A stretch of DNA of 64,000 nucleotides, taken from the NCBI GenBank assembly GCA_001897435.1, contig MKSV01000007.1, forward strand, positions 62,001 through 126,000, written 5' to 3'. The notes below the pieces were generated by a model, which saw only the letters and a list, made by a program, of their open reading frames with translations, was not told the origin of the DNA and made no database searches. Source of the DNA: Acidobacteriales bacterium 59-55. Its GTDB lineage: Bacteria > Acidobacteriota > Terriglobia > Terriglobales > Acidobacteriaceae. Each line of letters opens with the position of its first letter. Within the stretch, counting starts at the first letter, position 1. Both the position numbers and the translations under genes were made by a program. Of this stretch, positions 51,887 to 61,120 are shown in pieces.

Positions 51887-52942
51887 ATGGCCAAGAAGAT
51901 CATCATCTGCACGGATGGGACGTGGAATTCGCCGCATGGAATCGGGGCGTTTGCCAACGACACGAATGTTCGCAAGATATATTGCGCGCTGGCCGAGACT
52001 CCGGACCAGATGCGCTACTACGACAGCGGTGTGGGCACCGATGGAACGCCGATCGATCACTTTACCGGCGGCGCCATGGGCGAGGGACTGTTTGAAAAGG
52101 TGCAGGACGGGTATGAGTTCATCGCCTATGTGTGGGACCCGGGCGACGAGATCTATATCTTCGGGTTCAGCCGGGGAGCGTACACGGCGCGGAGCCTCGG
52201 CGGGATGCTGGCAGGGTTCGGAGTTCCGAACAAGAACTTCGACAACATGACGGTGCAGAAGGTCTTCAACGCCTACCGCGAGACCGACCCGGCGGTGCGG
52301 ACGGGGATGAAGGCGGACCTTCATGCGGAGTACGATCTGGCTCCAGCGCACGTCCGCATGATCGGCGTATGGGATACGGTGGGATCGCTGGGAGTTCCGG
52401 GAATGCTGTTCAACATGCTGCACCAGAAGAAGTACGGCTTTCTGGACACGCAACTGCATCCCTGCGTCCAGAATGCTTACCATGCGGTGTGCATTGATGA
52501 GCGGCGGGCGCAGTTTCAGCCGACGCTGTGGTCGAATCTGGATGGCACGATGCGGGCCAACGACGACCAGGTGCAGCAGGTGTGGTTTTCGGGCGTGCAT
52601 TCGGATATCGGCGGCGGCTACGACGAGTGCAAGCTGTCGGAGATTTCGCTGAGCTGGATGATGAAGAAGGCGGTCCAGTGCGGGCTGGTCTTCAGCGAAG
52701 AGGCGATGGAGAAGTACCGCTATATCGATCCGAAGGACTCGCTGGGGCAGGCGCATGACGAGTGGAAGATGGTGCCGTGGGGCATCCCCGAGCACAGGGT
52801 GATTCCGGACTATGCGGTGATGGCAAACACGGTGCAGATGAGGCTGTCCGCGATAAAGGAGTACCGTCCGGAGAATCTTTCGGTGACCGACGAAGGGATG
52901 CTCAAGGGATATGGGGTCGAGGATATTCTGAGCGACAACTGA
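51887..52942 (+). CDS. DUF2235 alpha/beta hydrolase (Tle1-like phospholipase fold)
   Basis: A 351-residue protein. The N-terminal KIIICTDGTWNSP and YYDSGVGT are typical of the DUF2235 domain. GFSRGAYTAR holds the nucleophile Ser; the likely acid and base lie in GVWDTVGSLGVPG and GVHSDIGGGY. The domain occurs in type VI lipase effectors (Tle1), but also in stand-alone cytosolic hydrolases. No type VI genes, adaptor or immunity gene are near, so an effector role is not supported. AAGGAGAG precedes the ATG. No signal peptide is visible. Confidence 0.88.
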   Translation: MAKKIIICTDGTWNSPHGIGAFANDTNVRKIYCALAETPDQMRYYDSGVGTDGTPIDHFTGGAMGEGLFEKVQDGYEFIAYVWDPGDEIYIFGFSRGAYTARSLGGMLAGFGVPNKNFDNMTVQKVFNAYRETDPAVRTGMKADLHAEYDLAPAHVRMIGVWDTVGSLGVPGMLFNMLHQKKYGFLDTQLHPCVQNAYHAVCIDERRAQFQPTLWSNLDGTMRANDDQVQQVWFSGVHSDIGGGYDECKLSEISLSWMMKKAVQCGLVFSEEAMEKYRYIDPKDSLGQAHDEWKMVPWGIPEHRVIPDYAVMANTVQMRLSAIKEYRPENLSVTDEGMLKGYGVEDILSDN

Positions 52943-53009
52943 AGATCCGTTCGGAACTGCGTCTCGCTGTTGCCTGGGTAAAGATCGGCGAGGTTCGGTA
53001 AAAGATGCA

Positions 53010-53050
53010 GTGGCCTTTCCACTCCGCTGCGCTTCGGTCGAGATGGCGTA
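53010..53050. repeat. Dispersed repeat arm, ctccactgcgcttcggtcgagatg type
   Basis: TTTCCACTCCGCTGCGCTTCGGTCGAGATGGCG resembles the arms at 3578-3750 and 58836-58930. The rest of the 52943-53188 spacer shows no gene. Confidence 0.5.
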
Positions 53051-53188
53051 GCTTTTGCTCTTCAATCTCCACGAGACTATGCAGGTTGAGAGCGGATCGT
53101 GATTCGACGACACACTCGCAGGAAGAGCGTGAGGGCATGGTCGCGTCGTCGTACATAATGGAAGACGCATTTGTGTGCGAGGAGAAAG

Positions 53189-55585
53189 ATGCCTTCAATG
53201 GATGGTTCTATGCAGACGGGCGGATCAAGCCGCACTGGTTGGCGGCTTATGCTTGCGGGCGTTGCGGCGTGCGGTCTTTTTCTGGCGTTACCGAGTCAAG
53301 CGATCGGTCAGGAGCATGACCTCTCGGGCGTGACGGTTGCGCAGACGGCTCAGGGCTTCGCGGCGAAGATCGGCAACGAGAGTTTACAGGTTACGGTTTG
53401 TGGAGACGACGTGATTCATGTGGTCGCCGGGCCGGGTGACCCTTCGGCCAGTTCGCCGCACCAGCCCTGGATGCTCGAGGCGGCCAAGGCATGTCCGGGG
53501 GCGGCATTTCATCTTGTGAAGGGTGCTGAGAGCGCGAGCCTGACGACCGCCGCGCTGAAGGTGGAGTTTTCGCTCAAGAGGGGCAACCTGACCTTCAGTG
53601 ATCTTCAGGGCCACTCGCTGCTGCGCGAGTTGAATCGCGAACCGCGCACCTACGAGAAGGCCGAGGTGAATGGAGAGACGGCGTATCACGTCACTGACCG
53701 CTTTTCGCCGGATAGGATGGAGGGATTGTACGGCTTGGGCCAGCATCAGAGCGGCGTCTTCAACTACCGGGGCAGCACGGTCGAGTTGGGACAGAACAAT
53801 ACCGATGTCGCGATCCCGCTGCTGGTTTCGAGCAAGGGCTACGCCGTGATGTGGAACACGGCCTCGCTGACTTACGTTGACAACCGCTTCCCGAGTGAGC
53901 TTTCGTTCAGCACGCTGGCGGGAGATGCAGTCGATTACTACTTTATTTATGGCCCGGAGATGGACCAGGTGGTCCATCAGTATCGCAGCCTGACCGGGCA
54001 TACGCCGCTGTTTCCGAAGTGGGCTTACGGCTTCTTTCAATCGAAGGACCGGTATGTGTCGCAGCAGGAGGTGCTCGATGTGGCGAAGCGCTACCGGGCG
54101 GAGCATATTCCCATCGACGGCATTGTGCAGGACTGGTTCTGGTGGCAGAAGGAGGGTGACCCGGTCTTCAACAAGAACTTCCCCGACGTGCGCGGCGAGT
54201 TGAAGACGCTGCACGACGAGCACTTTCACGCCATGCTGTCGGTTTGGGGACTCTTCGATACCGGCTCGGAGAACTACAAGAAGATGACGGCGGATCGCTT
54301 CATGATCGGCGATGCGCATGTCTACGATGCGACCAATCCCAAGGCTCGGGAGTTCTATTGGAACAATCTTGCGGGCAAGCTCTTCGATATGGGCTGGGAT
54401 GCGTTCTGGCTGGACAGCGCCGAGCCGGAGGAGGCGTGGCCGCACATGGGCGACGCGATTCTGCGCGACAAGCAGTTGTCGATCGGCAGCGGTGCGCGCT
54501 ACACCAATATCTTTCCCCTGGCGCATACGGGCGGCGTCTCGGAGCACTGGCGGCAGACGACCGATCAGAAGAGGGTATTTCTGCTGACGAGGTCAGCGTT
54601 TCTGGGGCAGCAGCGAAACGGCACGACGACATGGTCGGGCGATATTTACAGCACGTACATGAATCTGCAGCGACAGATTCCGGCTGGGCTGAACTTTGCG
54701 CTCTCGGGCAATCCCTACTGGACGACCGACATTGGAGGGTACTTTCAGCCGTTCGAACGGCCGGCGAACGATCCGGCGTATCAGAAGCTGTATGCGCGGT
54801 GGTTCGAGTTCGGGACCTTCTGTCCGATCTTCCGGACGCATGGGCATCGCGATCACAACGAGATGTGGACCTACGACAAGGTCGAGCCGATACTGCTGGA
54901 GTACGACAAACTGCGCTACCGGCTGATGCCGTATATCTACTCGCTGGCCTGGCGCGTGACCAACGAGGACTACACCATCCAGCGGCCGCTGGTGATGGAC
55001 TGGCGCAAGGATGAAAAGACGTGGAATATTGGCGACCAGTTCATGTTCGGGCCCGCGCTGATGGTCAATCCAGTGACGAAGGAGGATGCGACGCGGCGGG
55101 AAGTGTATCTGCCTGCGTCACCTGTCTGGTATGACTTCTGGACGGGTGACGCGGTTGCGGGCGGTCGTGACATCGAGGCAGATGCGCCGCTCAGCCGGAT
55201 TCCGGTGTATGTGCGCGCGGGTTCGATTGTTCCCATGGGGCCGGAGATCGAGTATGCCGACGAGAAGCCGGCCGGGCCAATTGAACTGCGCGTGTATGCA
55301 GGCGCGGACGGCAGCTTCAGCCTCTATGACGACGAGGGCAACAACTACGACTACCGGAAGGGTGTCCATAGCGTGATCCCGATTCGCTGGAACGAGGCGG
55401 CGAAGACGCTGACGATTGGAGATCGCGAGGGTGAGTATCCGGGGATGCCAAAGGAGCGGACCTTCAACATTGTTTGGGTGGGACGGAACCACGGCGCGGG
55501 CGAAGGGGTGGCGCCGAAGCCGGATCGGACGGTTCGCTATTCGGGGAAGGCGGTTACGGTGCGGCGTTCGGGCGCGGGTGCCTGA
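53189..55585 (+). CDS. Secreted GH31 alpha-xylosidase/alpha-glucosidase
   Basis: A 798-residue product. A signal peptide (hydrophobic about 17-36, ending SQAIGQ) is followed by an N-terminal beta domain, then the GH31 barrel: FPKWAYGFFQSKDRYVSQQEV, IDGIVQDWFWW, nucleophile Asp in FWLDSAEPEE, acid/base Asp in TTWSGDIYSTY, and SGNPYWTTDIGGY. The C-terminus has a DUF5110-like domain. The WSGD and DSAEPE context fits alpha-xylosidases active on xyloglucan oligosaccharides. GAGGAG lies 4 bases before ATG 53189, supporting it over ATG 53171. Confidence 0.9.
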   Translation: MPSMDGSMQTGGSSRTGWRLMLAGVAACGLFLALPSQAIGQEHDLSGVTVAQTAQGFAAKIGNESLQVTVCGDDVIHVVAGPGDPSASSPHQPWMLEAAKACPGAAFHLVKGAESASLTTAALKVEFSLKRGNLTFSDLQGHSLLRELNREPRTYEKAEVNGETAYHVTDRFSPDRMEGLYGLGQHQSGVFNYRGSTVELGQNNTDVAIPLLVSSKGYAVMWNTASLTYVDNRFPSELSFSTLAGDAVDYYFIYGPEMDQVVHQYRSLTGHTPLFPKWAYGFFQSKDRYVSQQEVLDVAKRYRAEHIPIDGIVQDWFWWQKEGDPVFNKNFPDVRGELKTLHDEHFHAMLSVWGLFDTGSENYKKMTADRFMIGDAHVYDATNPKAREFYWNNLAGKLFDMGWDAFWLDSAEPEEAWPHMGDAILRDKQLSIGSGARYTNIFPLAHTGGVSEHWRQTTDQKRVFLLTRSAFLGQQRNGTTTWSGDIYSTYMNLQRQIPAGLNFALSGNPYWTTDIGGYFQPFERPANDPAYQKLYARWFEFGTFCPIFRTHGHRDHNEMWTYDKVEPILLEYDKLRYRLMPYIYSLAWRVTNEDYTIQRPLVMDWRKDEKTWNIGDQFMFGPALMVNPVTKEDATRREVYLPASPVWYDFWTGDAVAGGRDIEADAPLSRIPVYVRAGSIVPMGPEIEYADEKPAGPIELRVYAGADGSFSLYDDEGNNYDYRKGVHSVIPIRWNEAAKTLTIGDREGEYPGMPKERTFNIVWVGRNHGAGEGVAPKPDRTVRYSGKAVTVRRSGAGA

Positions 55586-55615
55586 AGTTGATGGCGGAGG
55601 GAAGAGAGGTGGAAG

Positions 55616-55650
55616 CCAACGTCCTGAAGTGCCGGACGTGAGGCACCCGG
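55616..55650. repeat. REP-like palindrome, cccacgtccg type, copy 3 (diverged)
   Basis: CCAACGTCCTGAAGTGCCGGACGT followed by GAGGCACCCGG keeps the layout of copies at 24509 and 24990, with decayed symmetry. It lies between convergent genes. Confidence 0.6.
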
Positions 55651-55657
55651 ATCATTG

Positions 55658-56836
55658 CTACTGCTTGGCTTTCCAGGGATCGTGCAGGTAGCCGGTGATG
55701 CAGGCGTCGGTTCCGAAGCCGGCTCGGGTGGTGCGCTGCAGCGATTGCTGGAAGAGGTAGGGTGAGACGACGCCCTCGGCAAAGGGGAGCGATTGCGGGC
55801 CGAGTTCGGTCTCGGAGTAGAAGAGGATGGCCTTGTCGACGAGGTCATGGGTGAGAAATTCGCCGTTGAGGCAGGAGCCGCACTCAAGCAGGAGGCTGAC
55901 GATATCGCGGGCTGCAAGTGTTTCGAGGACTGTGGGGAGGCTGATATGGCCGGATTGCGCAGGGAGGGATTGGACTTCGGCTCCGGCCTTGCGGAGTGCA
56001 TCGGCTTTTTCTGTGGGCGCGGTGGGGGCGGTCAGGACCAGGAGGTCTGATGCAGTGCCGCGGGCGCTATCCGCGGAGCGGACTAGCTGCGAGTCGAGCG
56101 GGATGCGGAGGTGGGCATCGAGAACGATGCGGAGCAGCGGGCGGCGGCGAACGAGACCGCCGGGGCCGAGGATGCCGCTGCGGTCGGTGAGGGCTGGGTC
56201 GTCGGCGAGAACGGTACCGATGCCGGTGAGGATAGCGTCGGAGGCGTGGCGGAGACGCTGGACCTCGGCGCGGGCGGCGGGGCCGGTGAGCCAGTGGGGC
56301 TGGTTGAGGGTGCGGGTCTCGGCTGCGGGAGCGAGGTAGCCGTCGACCGAGAGTGCGGCCTTGAGGGTGACGAAGGGCGTGTGGGACTGGATGAAGTGCG
56401 CGAAGGCGTCGTTGAGGTCGCGGGCGGGTTGCTGGAGAACTCCGAGCGTGACTTCGATTCCGGCGGCGCGAAGTCGGGCGATGCCCTGGCCGCTGACCTT
56501 CGGGTTAGGGTCTTCGGTAGCGATGACGACTCGGCTGACGTGGGCGGCGATGAGGGCGTCGGCGCAGGGGCCGGTGCGTCCGTGGTGGGAGCAGGGTTCG
56601 AGAGTGACGAAGGCGGTGGCTCCTGCGGGGTCGATGCCGCGCTGGCGGGCCTGATTGAGGGCGGCGATCTCGGCGTGGTCGCGGTTGGCGTAGAGGTGGG
56701 CGCCTTCGGCGAAGATTTTTCCGTCGCGCACGAGGACGCAGCCGACCTGCGGGTTAGGCGAGGCGAGGGCTACCGTCTCGAGGGCGAGATCGAGGGCTCG
56801 CTGCATGAAGGCTTCGTCGTGTGGTGCGCTGGCCAT
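55658..56836 (-). CDS. ribD: Bifunctional diaminohydroxyphosphoribosylaminopyrimidine deaminase / reductase
   Basis: A 392-residue riboflavin biosynthesis enzyme. The deaminase domain (about 5-140) has the zinc site HAE and PCSHHGRTGPC. The reductase domain (about 145-390) begins HTPFVTLKAALSVDGYLA and includes GIGTVLADDP and LLLECGSCLNGEFL. It catalyses the second and third steps towards lumazine from GTP. AAAAGG precedes ATG 56836; a TTG at 56866 is less likely. No FMN riboswitch and no other rib gene is adjacent. Confidence 0.95.
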   Translation of the reverse strand: MASAPHDEAFMQRALDLALETVALASPNPQVGCVLVRDGKIFAEGAHLYANRDHAEIAALNQARQRGIDPAGATAFVTLEPCSHHGRTGPCADALIAAHVSRVVIATEDPNPKVSGQGIARLRAAGIEVTLGVLQQPARDLNDAFAHFIQSHTPFVTLKAALSVDGYLAPAAETRTLNQPHWLTGPAARAEVQRLRHASDAILTGIGTVLADDPALTDRSGILGPGGLVRRRPLLRIVLDAHLRIPLDSQLVRSADSARGTASDLLVLTAPTAPTEKADALRKAGAEVQSLPAQSGHISLPTVLETLAARDIVSLLLECGSCLNGEFLTHDLVDKAILFYSETELGPQSLPFAEGVVSPYLFQQSLQRTTRAGFGTDACITGYLHDPWKAKQ

Positions 56837-56940
56837 GCCTTTTACGAGGATAGCTTGTGGGCTCAATTTGTTGCCGCAACGAGAGTTGGACCTGAGGTTT
56901 TGAACTGAGTTGTCATGGTAATGCGGATAAAAACTGGTCT

Positions 56941-57000
56941 CCTAAATATTTAGGTTGACAGGAATGCAGAACGATCCTAGACTCCTATTTGTTTAGGAGA
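56941..57000 (+). promoter_or_regulatory. Promoter and twin operator of the BlaI/M56 operon
   Basis: TTGACA (56955-56960), 17 bases, TAGACT (56978-56983). A perfect palindrome CCTAAATATTTAGG (56941-56954) abuts the -35, and the dyad CTCCTATTTGTTTAGGAG (56982-56999) overlaps the -10, start site and ribosome binding site. Bound BlaI dimers would block polymerase. Confidence 0.85.
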
Positions 57001-57004
57001 CGCC

Positions 57005-57406
57005 ATGGTTGGCCGCAAAAAAGGTTCCGATTCGCTCACGCCTCTCGAACTCCAGATCATGCAGGTGCTTTGGAGCGAGGGGCCGAGCAATGTGCTGCAT
57101 GTGAAGAAGAGCCTGTTGCCGAACACAGAGCTTGCCTACAACACCGTGCAGACGATGCTCAACATCCTCCATCGCAAGGGCAGGGTGCGGCGCACGCTGG
57201 AGGGGCGCGCCTATGTCTATTGCACGGTCGCTTCCAGGGAGACGGTGCTGGGGCAGGCAGTGCGCGATCTGGTGGAGCGCATGTTCGGAGGATCGTCTGA
57301 AGAACTGGTCATGAGCCTGGTCAAAAGCCGCCAGGTCGATCTGGAGCGGATTGCAGACCTGGGCCGGAAGATAGCGGCGCAGGAGAAAGGAGAAGAGGAT
57401 GAGTAA
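57005..57406 (+). CDS. BlaI/MecI/CopY family transcriptional repressor
   Basis: A 133-residue winged-helix repressor. LTPLELQIMQVLWSEGPSNVLHV and LAYNTVQTMLNILHRKGRVRRTLEGRAYVY are the DNA-binding region. The C-terminal third is the dimerisation domain. In the classical system the partner M56 protease triggers its cleavage. AGGAG lies 7 bases before the ATG, inside the downstream operator, so autorepression is likely. It overlaps the M56 gene by 8 bases. Confidence 0.93.
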   Translation: MVGRKKGSDSLTPLELQIMQVLWSEGPSNVLHVKKSLLPNTELAYNTVQTMLNILHRKGRVRRTLEGRAYVYCTVASRETVLGQAVRDLVERMFGGSSEELVMSLVKSRQVDLERIADLGRKIAAQEKGEEDE

Positions 57407-58748
57407 CCTCTCCGGTTTTGTCGTCTCTTATCTGGTCAACGCTGTTTGGGAGGTCGTCCTGATTGCCGGTGCGGGATGGCTGGTGAGCCGGATGGTCAAG
57501 AGAGTTGGCCCGCAGGCGGAGCATGTCGTCTGGGTCTCCACGCTGGGACTTGCGACCGTTATGCCTGCGCTTCCTTTGCTTCGGTGGTTGCTGGCGTTGC
57601 TATACGTTCCTCATGCGGGCGGCGGAAGCTCTTCGATTACCGTTGCTGCCGCTCAGGGCGGCGGCCTGCTTTCGCGAAATGTTTATACGCTACCTGAGAT
57701 GGCTGTCGTAATTTTGCTGTCGTTCTATTTTGGCGCAGTGATCTACTTTGCGGTACGGCTTGCGTGGTCATTGCGTTCAACGGTACGGCTGGTGAGGCAG
57801 GCGCGTCCGCTTTCTCTGACGATGGAGCAGGAAGACGTATGGAGCAGATGCAAACGGGTGTTTTCGCTGGATTCGGCCCGGATGCTTGGCTCTTCGCGTA
57901 TTGCGGGGCCGGTGACACTGGGGCTGCGAGAGCCGATGCTGCTGGTACCGAGTGACTTTGCCGCGGAGTGTACAACGCAGGACCTGCTGGCTGCGCTGGC
58001 ACATGAGTGTGCGCATATGAAGCGTCGCGATTTTCAGAAGAACCTCTTCTACGAGATTGCAAGCCTGCTGCTCGTTTTCCATCCTGTGGTGTGGATGTTG
58101 AAGTCGTACATCGCGCAGACGCGCGAGATGATCTGCGATGGCATGGCCACGGACGGGCTGATCGATTCGCACAGATATACGGAATCTCTGCTACGGCTCG
58201 CGACCATGGTCGCTGTGGGCTCGCGAGCTTATCCCTCTCACGCCATCGGGATCTTCGATGCCAACATTCTGGAGAAGCGAATCATGATGATGAATCTTAA
58301 GAAGCCGCGCGTCAGCTCTGCTTTGAAGTATGGTCTGGTTATTCCGGCAACTGTGTTTCTGCTCTCGGTGGCGGTGGGCGGCGCGGCGATGGCTGTGGTG
58401 ATTGAACCGACGCCCTCTGTGCAGGCAGCGGATCAGGCGCAACCGTATGGGCAGGTCTATAAGATTGGCAAAGATGTGAAAGCGCCTGTGTTGATCTCGT
58501 CTATAGAGCCTCAGTTTCCTGAGGCTGAGCGAGGAAAGAAGGACAAGTTTGAAGGAGCTTGTCTTGTTGGCTTTGTGGTGGACTCATCAGGAGCAGTTCG
58601 TGACGTTCACATCAAACACTCGCTCCGTCCTGACTTTGATGCGAAGGCAGTGGAGGCTGTTGAACAGTACCGCTTCAAGCCTGCCATGCGGGCAAATGAG
58701 CCAGTGGCGGTGGCATTGAATGTTGAGGTGGACTTCGTGAGGCGCTGA
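57399..58748 (+). CDS. BlaR1-like M56 family metallopeptidase with TonB-type C-terminus
   Basis: A 449-residue membrane protein. The N-terminal spans lead to the zinc protease motif HECAHMKRRD (His202-His206), with further membrane segments about 210-235 and 310-335. The C-terminal ~100 residues (APVLISSIEPQFPEAERGKKDKFEGACLVGFVVDSSGAVRDVHI) are a TonB C-terminal-like domain in place of a penicillin-binding sensor. The signal is therefore unlikely to be beta-lactam alone. The protease should inactivate the BlaI repressor encoded just upstream. Confidence 0.9.
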   Translation: MSNLSGFVVSYLVNAVWEVVLIAGAGWLVSRMVKRVGPQAEHVVWVSTLGLATVMPALPLLRWLLALLYVPHAGGGSSSITVAAAQGGGLLSRNVYTLPEMAVVILLSFYFGAVIYFAVRLAWSLRSTVRLVRQARPLSLTMEQEDVWSRCKRVFSLDSARMLGSSRIAGPVTLGLREPMLLVPSDFAAECTTQDLLAALAHECAHMKRRDFQKNLFYEIASLLLVFHPVVWMLKSYIAQTREMICDGMATDGLIDSHRYTESLLRLATMVAVGSRAYPSHAIGIFDANILEKRIMMMNLKKPRVSSALKYGLVIPATVFLLSVAVGGAAMAVVIEPTPSVQAADQAQPYGQVYKIGKDVKAPVLISSIEPQFPEAERGKKDKFEGACLVGFVVDSSGAVRDVHIKHSLRPDFDAKAVEAVEQYRFKPAMRANEPVAVALNVEVDFVRR

Positions 58749-58835
58749 ATATCGATGGAGACATGGCACAGCATGAGGGCTTTTGTGGCTCGTGCTGCGT
58801 TTTTCGGTCCAGAGAGATGAGCTAGCAGAAAGGGC

Positions 58836-58930
58836 AAGTGCGAAAGGCGAAATACAAGGGTTTCTCCACTGCGCTTCGCTCCGGTCGTGGTGACGTGAAT
58901 GTGTGGTGCTTCGACAAGATGACGTAGATG
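58836..58930. repeat. Dispersed repeat arms, caagggtttctccactgcgcttcg type
   Basis: CGAAATACAAGGGTTTCTCC followed by ACTGCGCTTCGCTCCGGTCG and GTGACG, then a second GACAAGATGACGTAG. It resembles 3578-3750 and 53010-53050. The rest of the 58749-58980 spacer shows no gene. Confidence 0.55.
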
Positions 58931-58980
58931 GGAGTGGGCTACGGACGATGGCGTAGTTTTGTGCGGAGTTGGTTTTAGTT

Positions 58981-60093
58981 TTACAGGGTGCGCTTGAAGA
59001 GCGACGTTGCGATCAAGAGGGAGACGATGCCGAATGTGAGCAGGAAGAGGATGTCGGGGTAGATGGCGGTGAAGCCGCCGTCTTTGAGCAGGATCGCCTT
59101 GAGGCCGTGGACGGCGTAGGTGAAGGGATCGACGTTGGCGATCACGCGCAGCCAGGGGGGGAGGCCGGAGACCGGCGAGATGGCTCCGCTGGGGAAGAAG
59201 AGCAGCGTGTTGAGGACGCCGAACATGGCGCGCGGGACGAGCGGGTCTTCGACGCGCACCATCATAAGGAACATCATGCCGTTGAAGGCGACCGAGGTAG
59301 CGACGATGAGCAGCGAGAGCTGGATCAGCGCCATGGGGTTGAAGATGGCTCCGATGCCGGCGAAGAGCGAACCGATGACGGTGAGGCAGACGCCGGAGAG
59401 GATCGCCTTGATGGAACCGGCGAGGTTAAGGCCCATGACCAGTTCGAGCCGGGTGATGGGAGTGACGAGGTAACCCTCGTGGACGCCGCGAGCCTTGTCG
59501 TCGATGTACAACATGCCGCCGCCGATCATGACGGCGACGTACATGGCCAGCGCGATAGAACCGGCGAGCAGGTACTTCATGTACTCGACGTAAGGGTAGA
59601 GCTCGACGATCTTGAGAGCGATTTTCTGGACCACGAGCGGCTGAATGATGGGAGCGTTGAGGGCTTCGACGAGCGACTGCATCTCGGCTTCGAGGCTGGC
59701 GCTCATGACCTGGTCGCTGTTGTCGACGACCAGGCCGATGGTGGGCGAATCGCCGGCGAGGACGCGGCGGGAATATTGTTTGGGGATGATGACGGCGCCG
59801 TCGATCTTGCCGGTACGGACGTCTTCGCGGGCCTGCACTTCGTTGTCGTAAGGGATGGTGGTGAAGGTACGGATGTTGGCGGCGATGGCGTCGAAGGCTT
59901 CGTGGATCTTGAGTGCCTGCGAGCCGCGGTCGTGATCGACGACGCCCATGCGAGCGTTGCGGATCTTGCCGCCGAAGGCGTGGCCGAGGATAAGCAACTG
60001 CACCAGCGGCAGGGTCATCGAGACCATCATGAGCGCGGGCGAGCGGAAGAACTTGCGCATCTCGCGCTCGACGATTGCCATCATTCGGTTCAT
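58981..60093 (-). CDS. ABC-2 type transporter permease
   Basis: A 370-residue permease. One N-terminal span (about 15-35, SPALMMVSMTLPLVQLLILGHAFG) is followed by a large extracytoplasmic domain and five C-terminal spans, ending LLTFGIVSLLIATSLFKRTL. This fits the YhhJ/YbhR drug-efflux class. It follows the ATPase gene by 13 bases in an operon TetR-HlyD-ATPase-permease. The complex probably exports toxic compounds or lipids together with an outer-membrane channel encoded elsewhere. Confidence 0.88.
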   Translation of the reverse strand: MNRMMAIVEREMRKFFRSPALMMVSMTLPLVQLLILGHAFGGKIRNARMGVVDHDRGSQALKIHEAFDAIAANIRTFTTIPYDNEVQAREDVRTGKIDGAVIIPKQYSRRVLAGDSPTIGLVVDNSDQVMSASLEAEMQSLVEALNAPIIQPLVVQKIALKIVELYPYVEYMKYLLAGSIALAMYVAVMIGGGMLYIDDKARGVHEGYLVTPITRLELVMGLNLAGSIKAILSGVCLTVIGSLFAGIGAIFNPMALIQLSLLIVATSVAFNGMMFLMMVRVEDPLVPRAMFGVLNTLLFFPSGAISPVSGLPPWLRVIANVDPFTYAVHGLKAILLKDGGFTAIYPDILFLLTFGIVSLLIATSLFKRTL

Positions 60094-60106
60094 GGCTGCG
60101 TCCTGT

Positions 60107-61120
60107 TCATGGCTGCATTCCTGGCCGGGGAGGCATAACGAAGGCGGCGGCCTTGACCTGTTCGTCGCGAAGCGCGCGTCCGGTGTAGTGGACGAAGACG
60201 TCGTCGAGGGTGGTGTTCTGGACGCTGAGGGACTTGATGGTTTCGCCGCGGCCGGCGGTCATCTCGACCAACTGCGTGGTGGTGAGTGAGCCGCTGGAGG
60301 TGAGGATGCGGTACATGCCCGCGCTTTGCGATTCGACCGAGGTGACGCCGGCAAGCTGCCGGAGGCGTTCGGGCCACTCGGGAGACTCGTTGGCGAACTG
60401 GGCCTCGACGACGTTGGCTCCGGGGACATTGGCTTTGAGCGCCATGGGAGTGTCGAGGGCGACGAGCTTGCCGTGATCGACGATAGCGATGCGGTCGCAG
60501 AGACGGTCGGCCTCGTCCATGTAGTGCGTGGTGATGAGCATGGTGAGGTGATGCTTATTCTTGAGGTTGTTGAGCATCTCCCAGACGGCGACGCGGGAGA
60601 CGGGATCAAGCCCGGTGGTGGGTTCGTCGAGAAAGAAGATGCGCGGGTTATGGACGAGGCCGCGGGCGATCTCGAGACGGCGGCGCATGCCTCCGGAGAG
60701 GGTCTTGGTCTGCGCGTTGCGCCACTTGGTGAGGTCTACGGCTTCGAGAAGCTCGTTAATGTTTTGCTCGCGCCGGGCTTTGGGAACGTCGTAGAGCTTG
60801 GCGTAGATGGAGAGGTTTTCTTCGACGGTGAGATCGATGTCGCTGGTAAGCGCCTGGGGGATGACGCCGATCATGCGGCGGACGGCGTCGGAGTCGCGGG
60901 AGACGTCGTGACCGGCGATGATGGCCTTGCCCTCGGTAACGGGAATGAGCGTGGTCATCATACGGATGAGTGTGCTTTTTCCGGCGCCATTGGGGCCGAG
61001 CAAACCGAAGATCTCGCCGTCCGCGACGTCGAAGGTGATGCCTTTGACGGCTTCAAAATCACCGTAGCGTTTGACGATGTTTTGCACGGCTATCGCCGGT
61101 TGGTCTGAGCGCGGGGTCAT
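60107..61120 (-). CDS. ABC transporter ATP-binding protein
   Basis: A 337-residue ATPase of the drug-efflux (DrrA/YbhF) type: Walker A GLLGPNGAGKST, signature LSGGMRRRLEIARGL, Walker B IFFLDEPTTGLDP and the switch His in LITTHYMDEADRL. The C-terminal ~100 residues are the accessory domain typical of the class. The start codon overlaps the HlyD stop codon (ATGA), showing tight coupling. Confidence 0.93.
   Translation of the reverse strand: MTPRSDQPAIAVQNIVKRYGDFEAVKGITFDVADGEIFGLLGPNGAGKSTLIRMMTTLIPVTEGKAIIAGHDVSRDSDAVRRMIGVIPQALTSDIDLTVEENLSIYAKLYDVPKARREQNINELLEAVDLTKWRNAQTKTLSGGMRRRLEIARGLVHNPRIFFLDEPTTGLDPVSRVAVWEMLNNLKNKHHLTMLITTHYMDEADRLCDRIAIVDHGKLVALDTPMALKANVPGANVVEAQFANESPEWPERLRQLAGVTSVESQSAGMYRILTSSGSLTTTQLVEMTAGRGETIKSLSVQNTTLDDVFVHYTGRALRDEQVKAAAFVMPPRPGMQP

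Noticed and set aside
51887..52942. Type VI secretion lipase effector
   Set aside because: The DUF2235 fold matches Tle1, but no type VI structural, adaptor or immunity gene is nearby and no delivery motif is visible.
55658..57004. FMN riboswitch before ribD
   Set aside because: The region upstream of ribD is short, shared with the BlaI promoter, and shows none of the conserved FMN-aptamer blocks.
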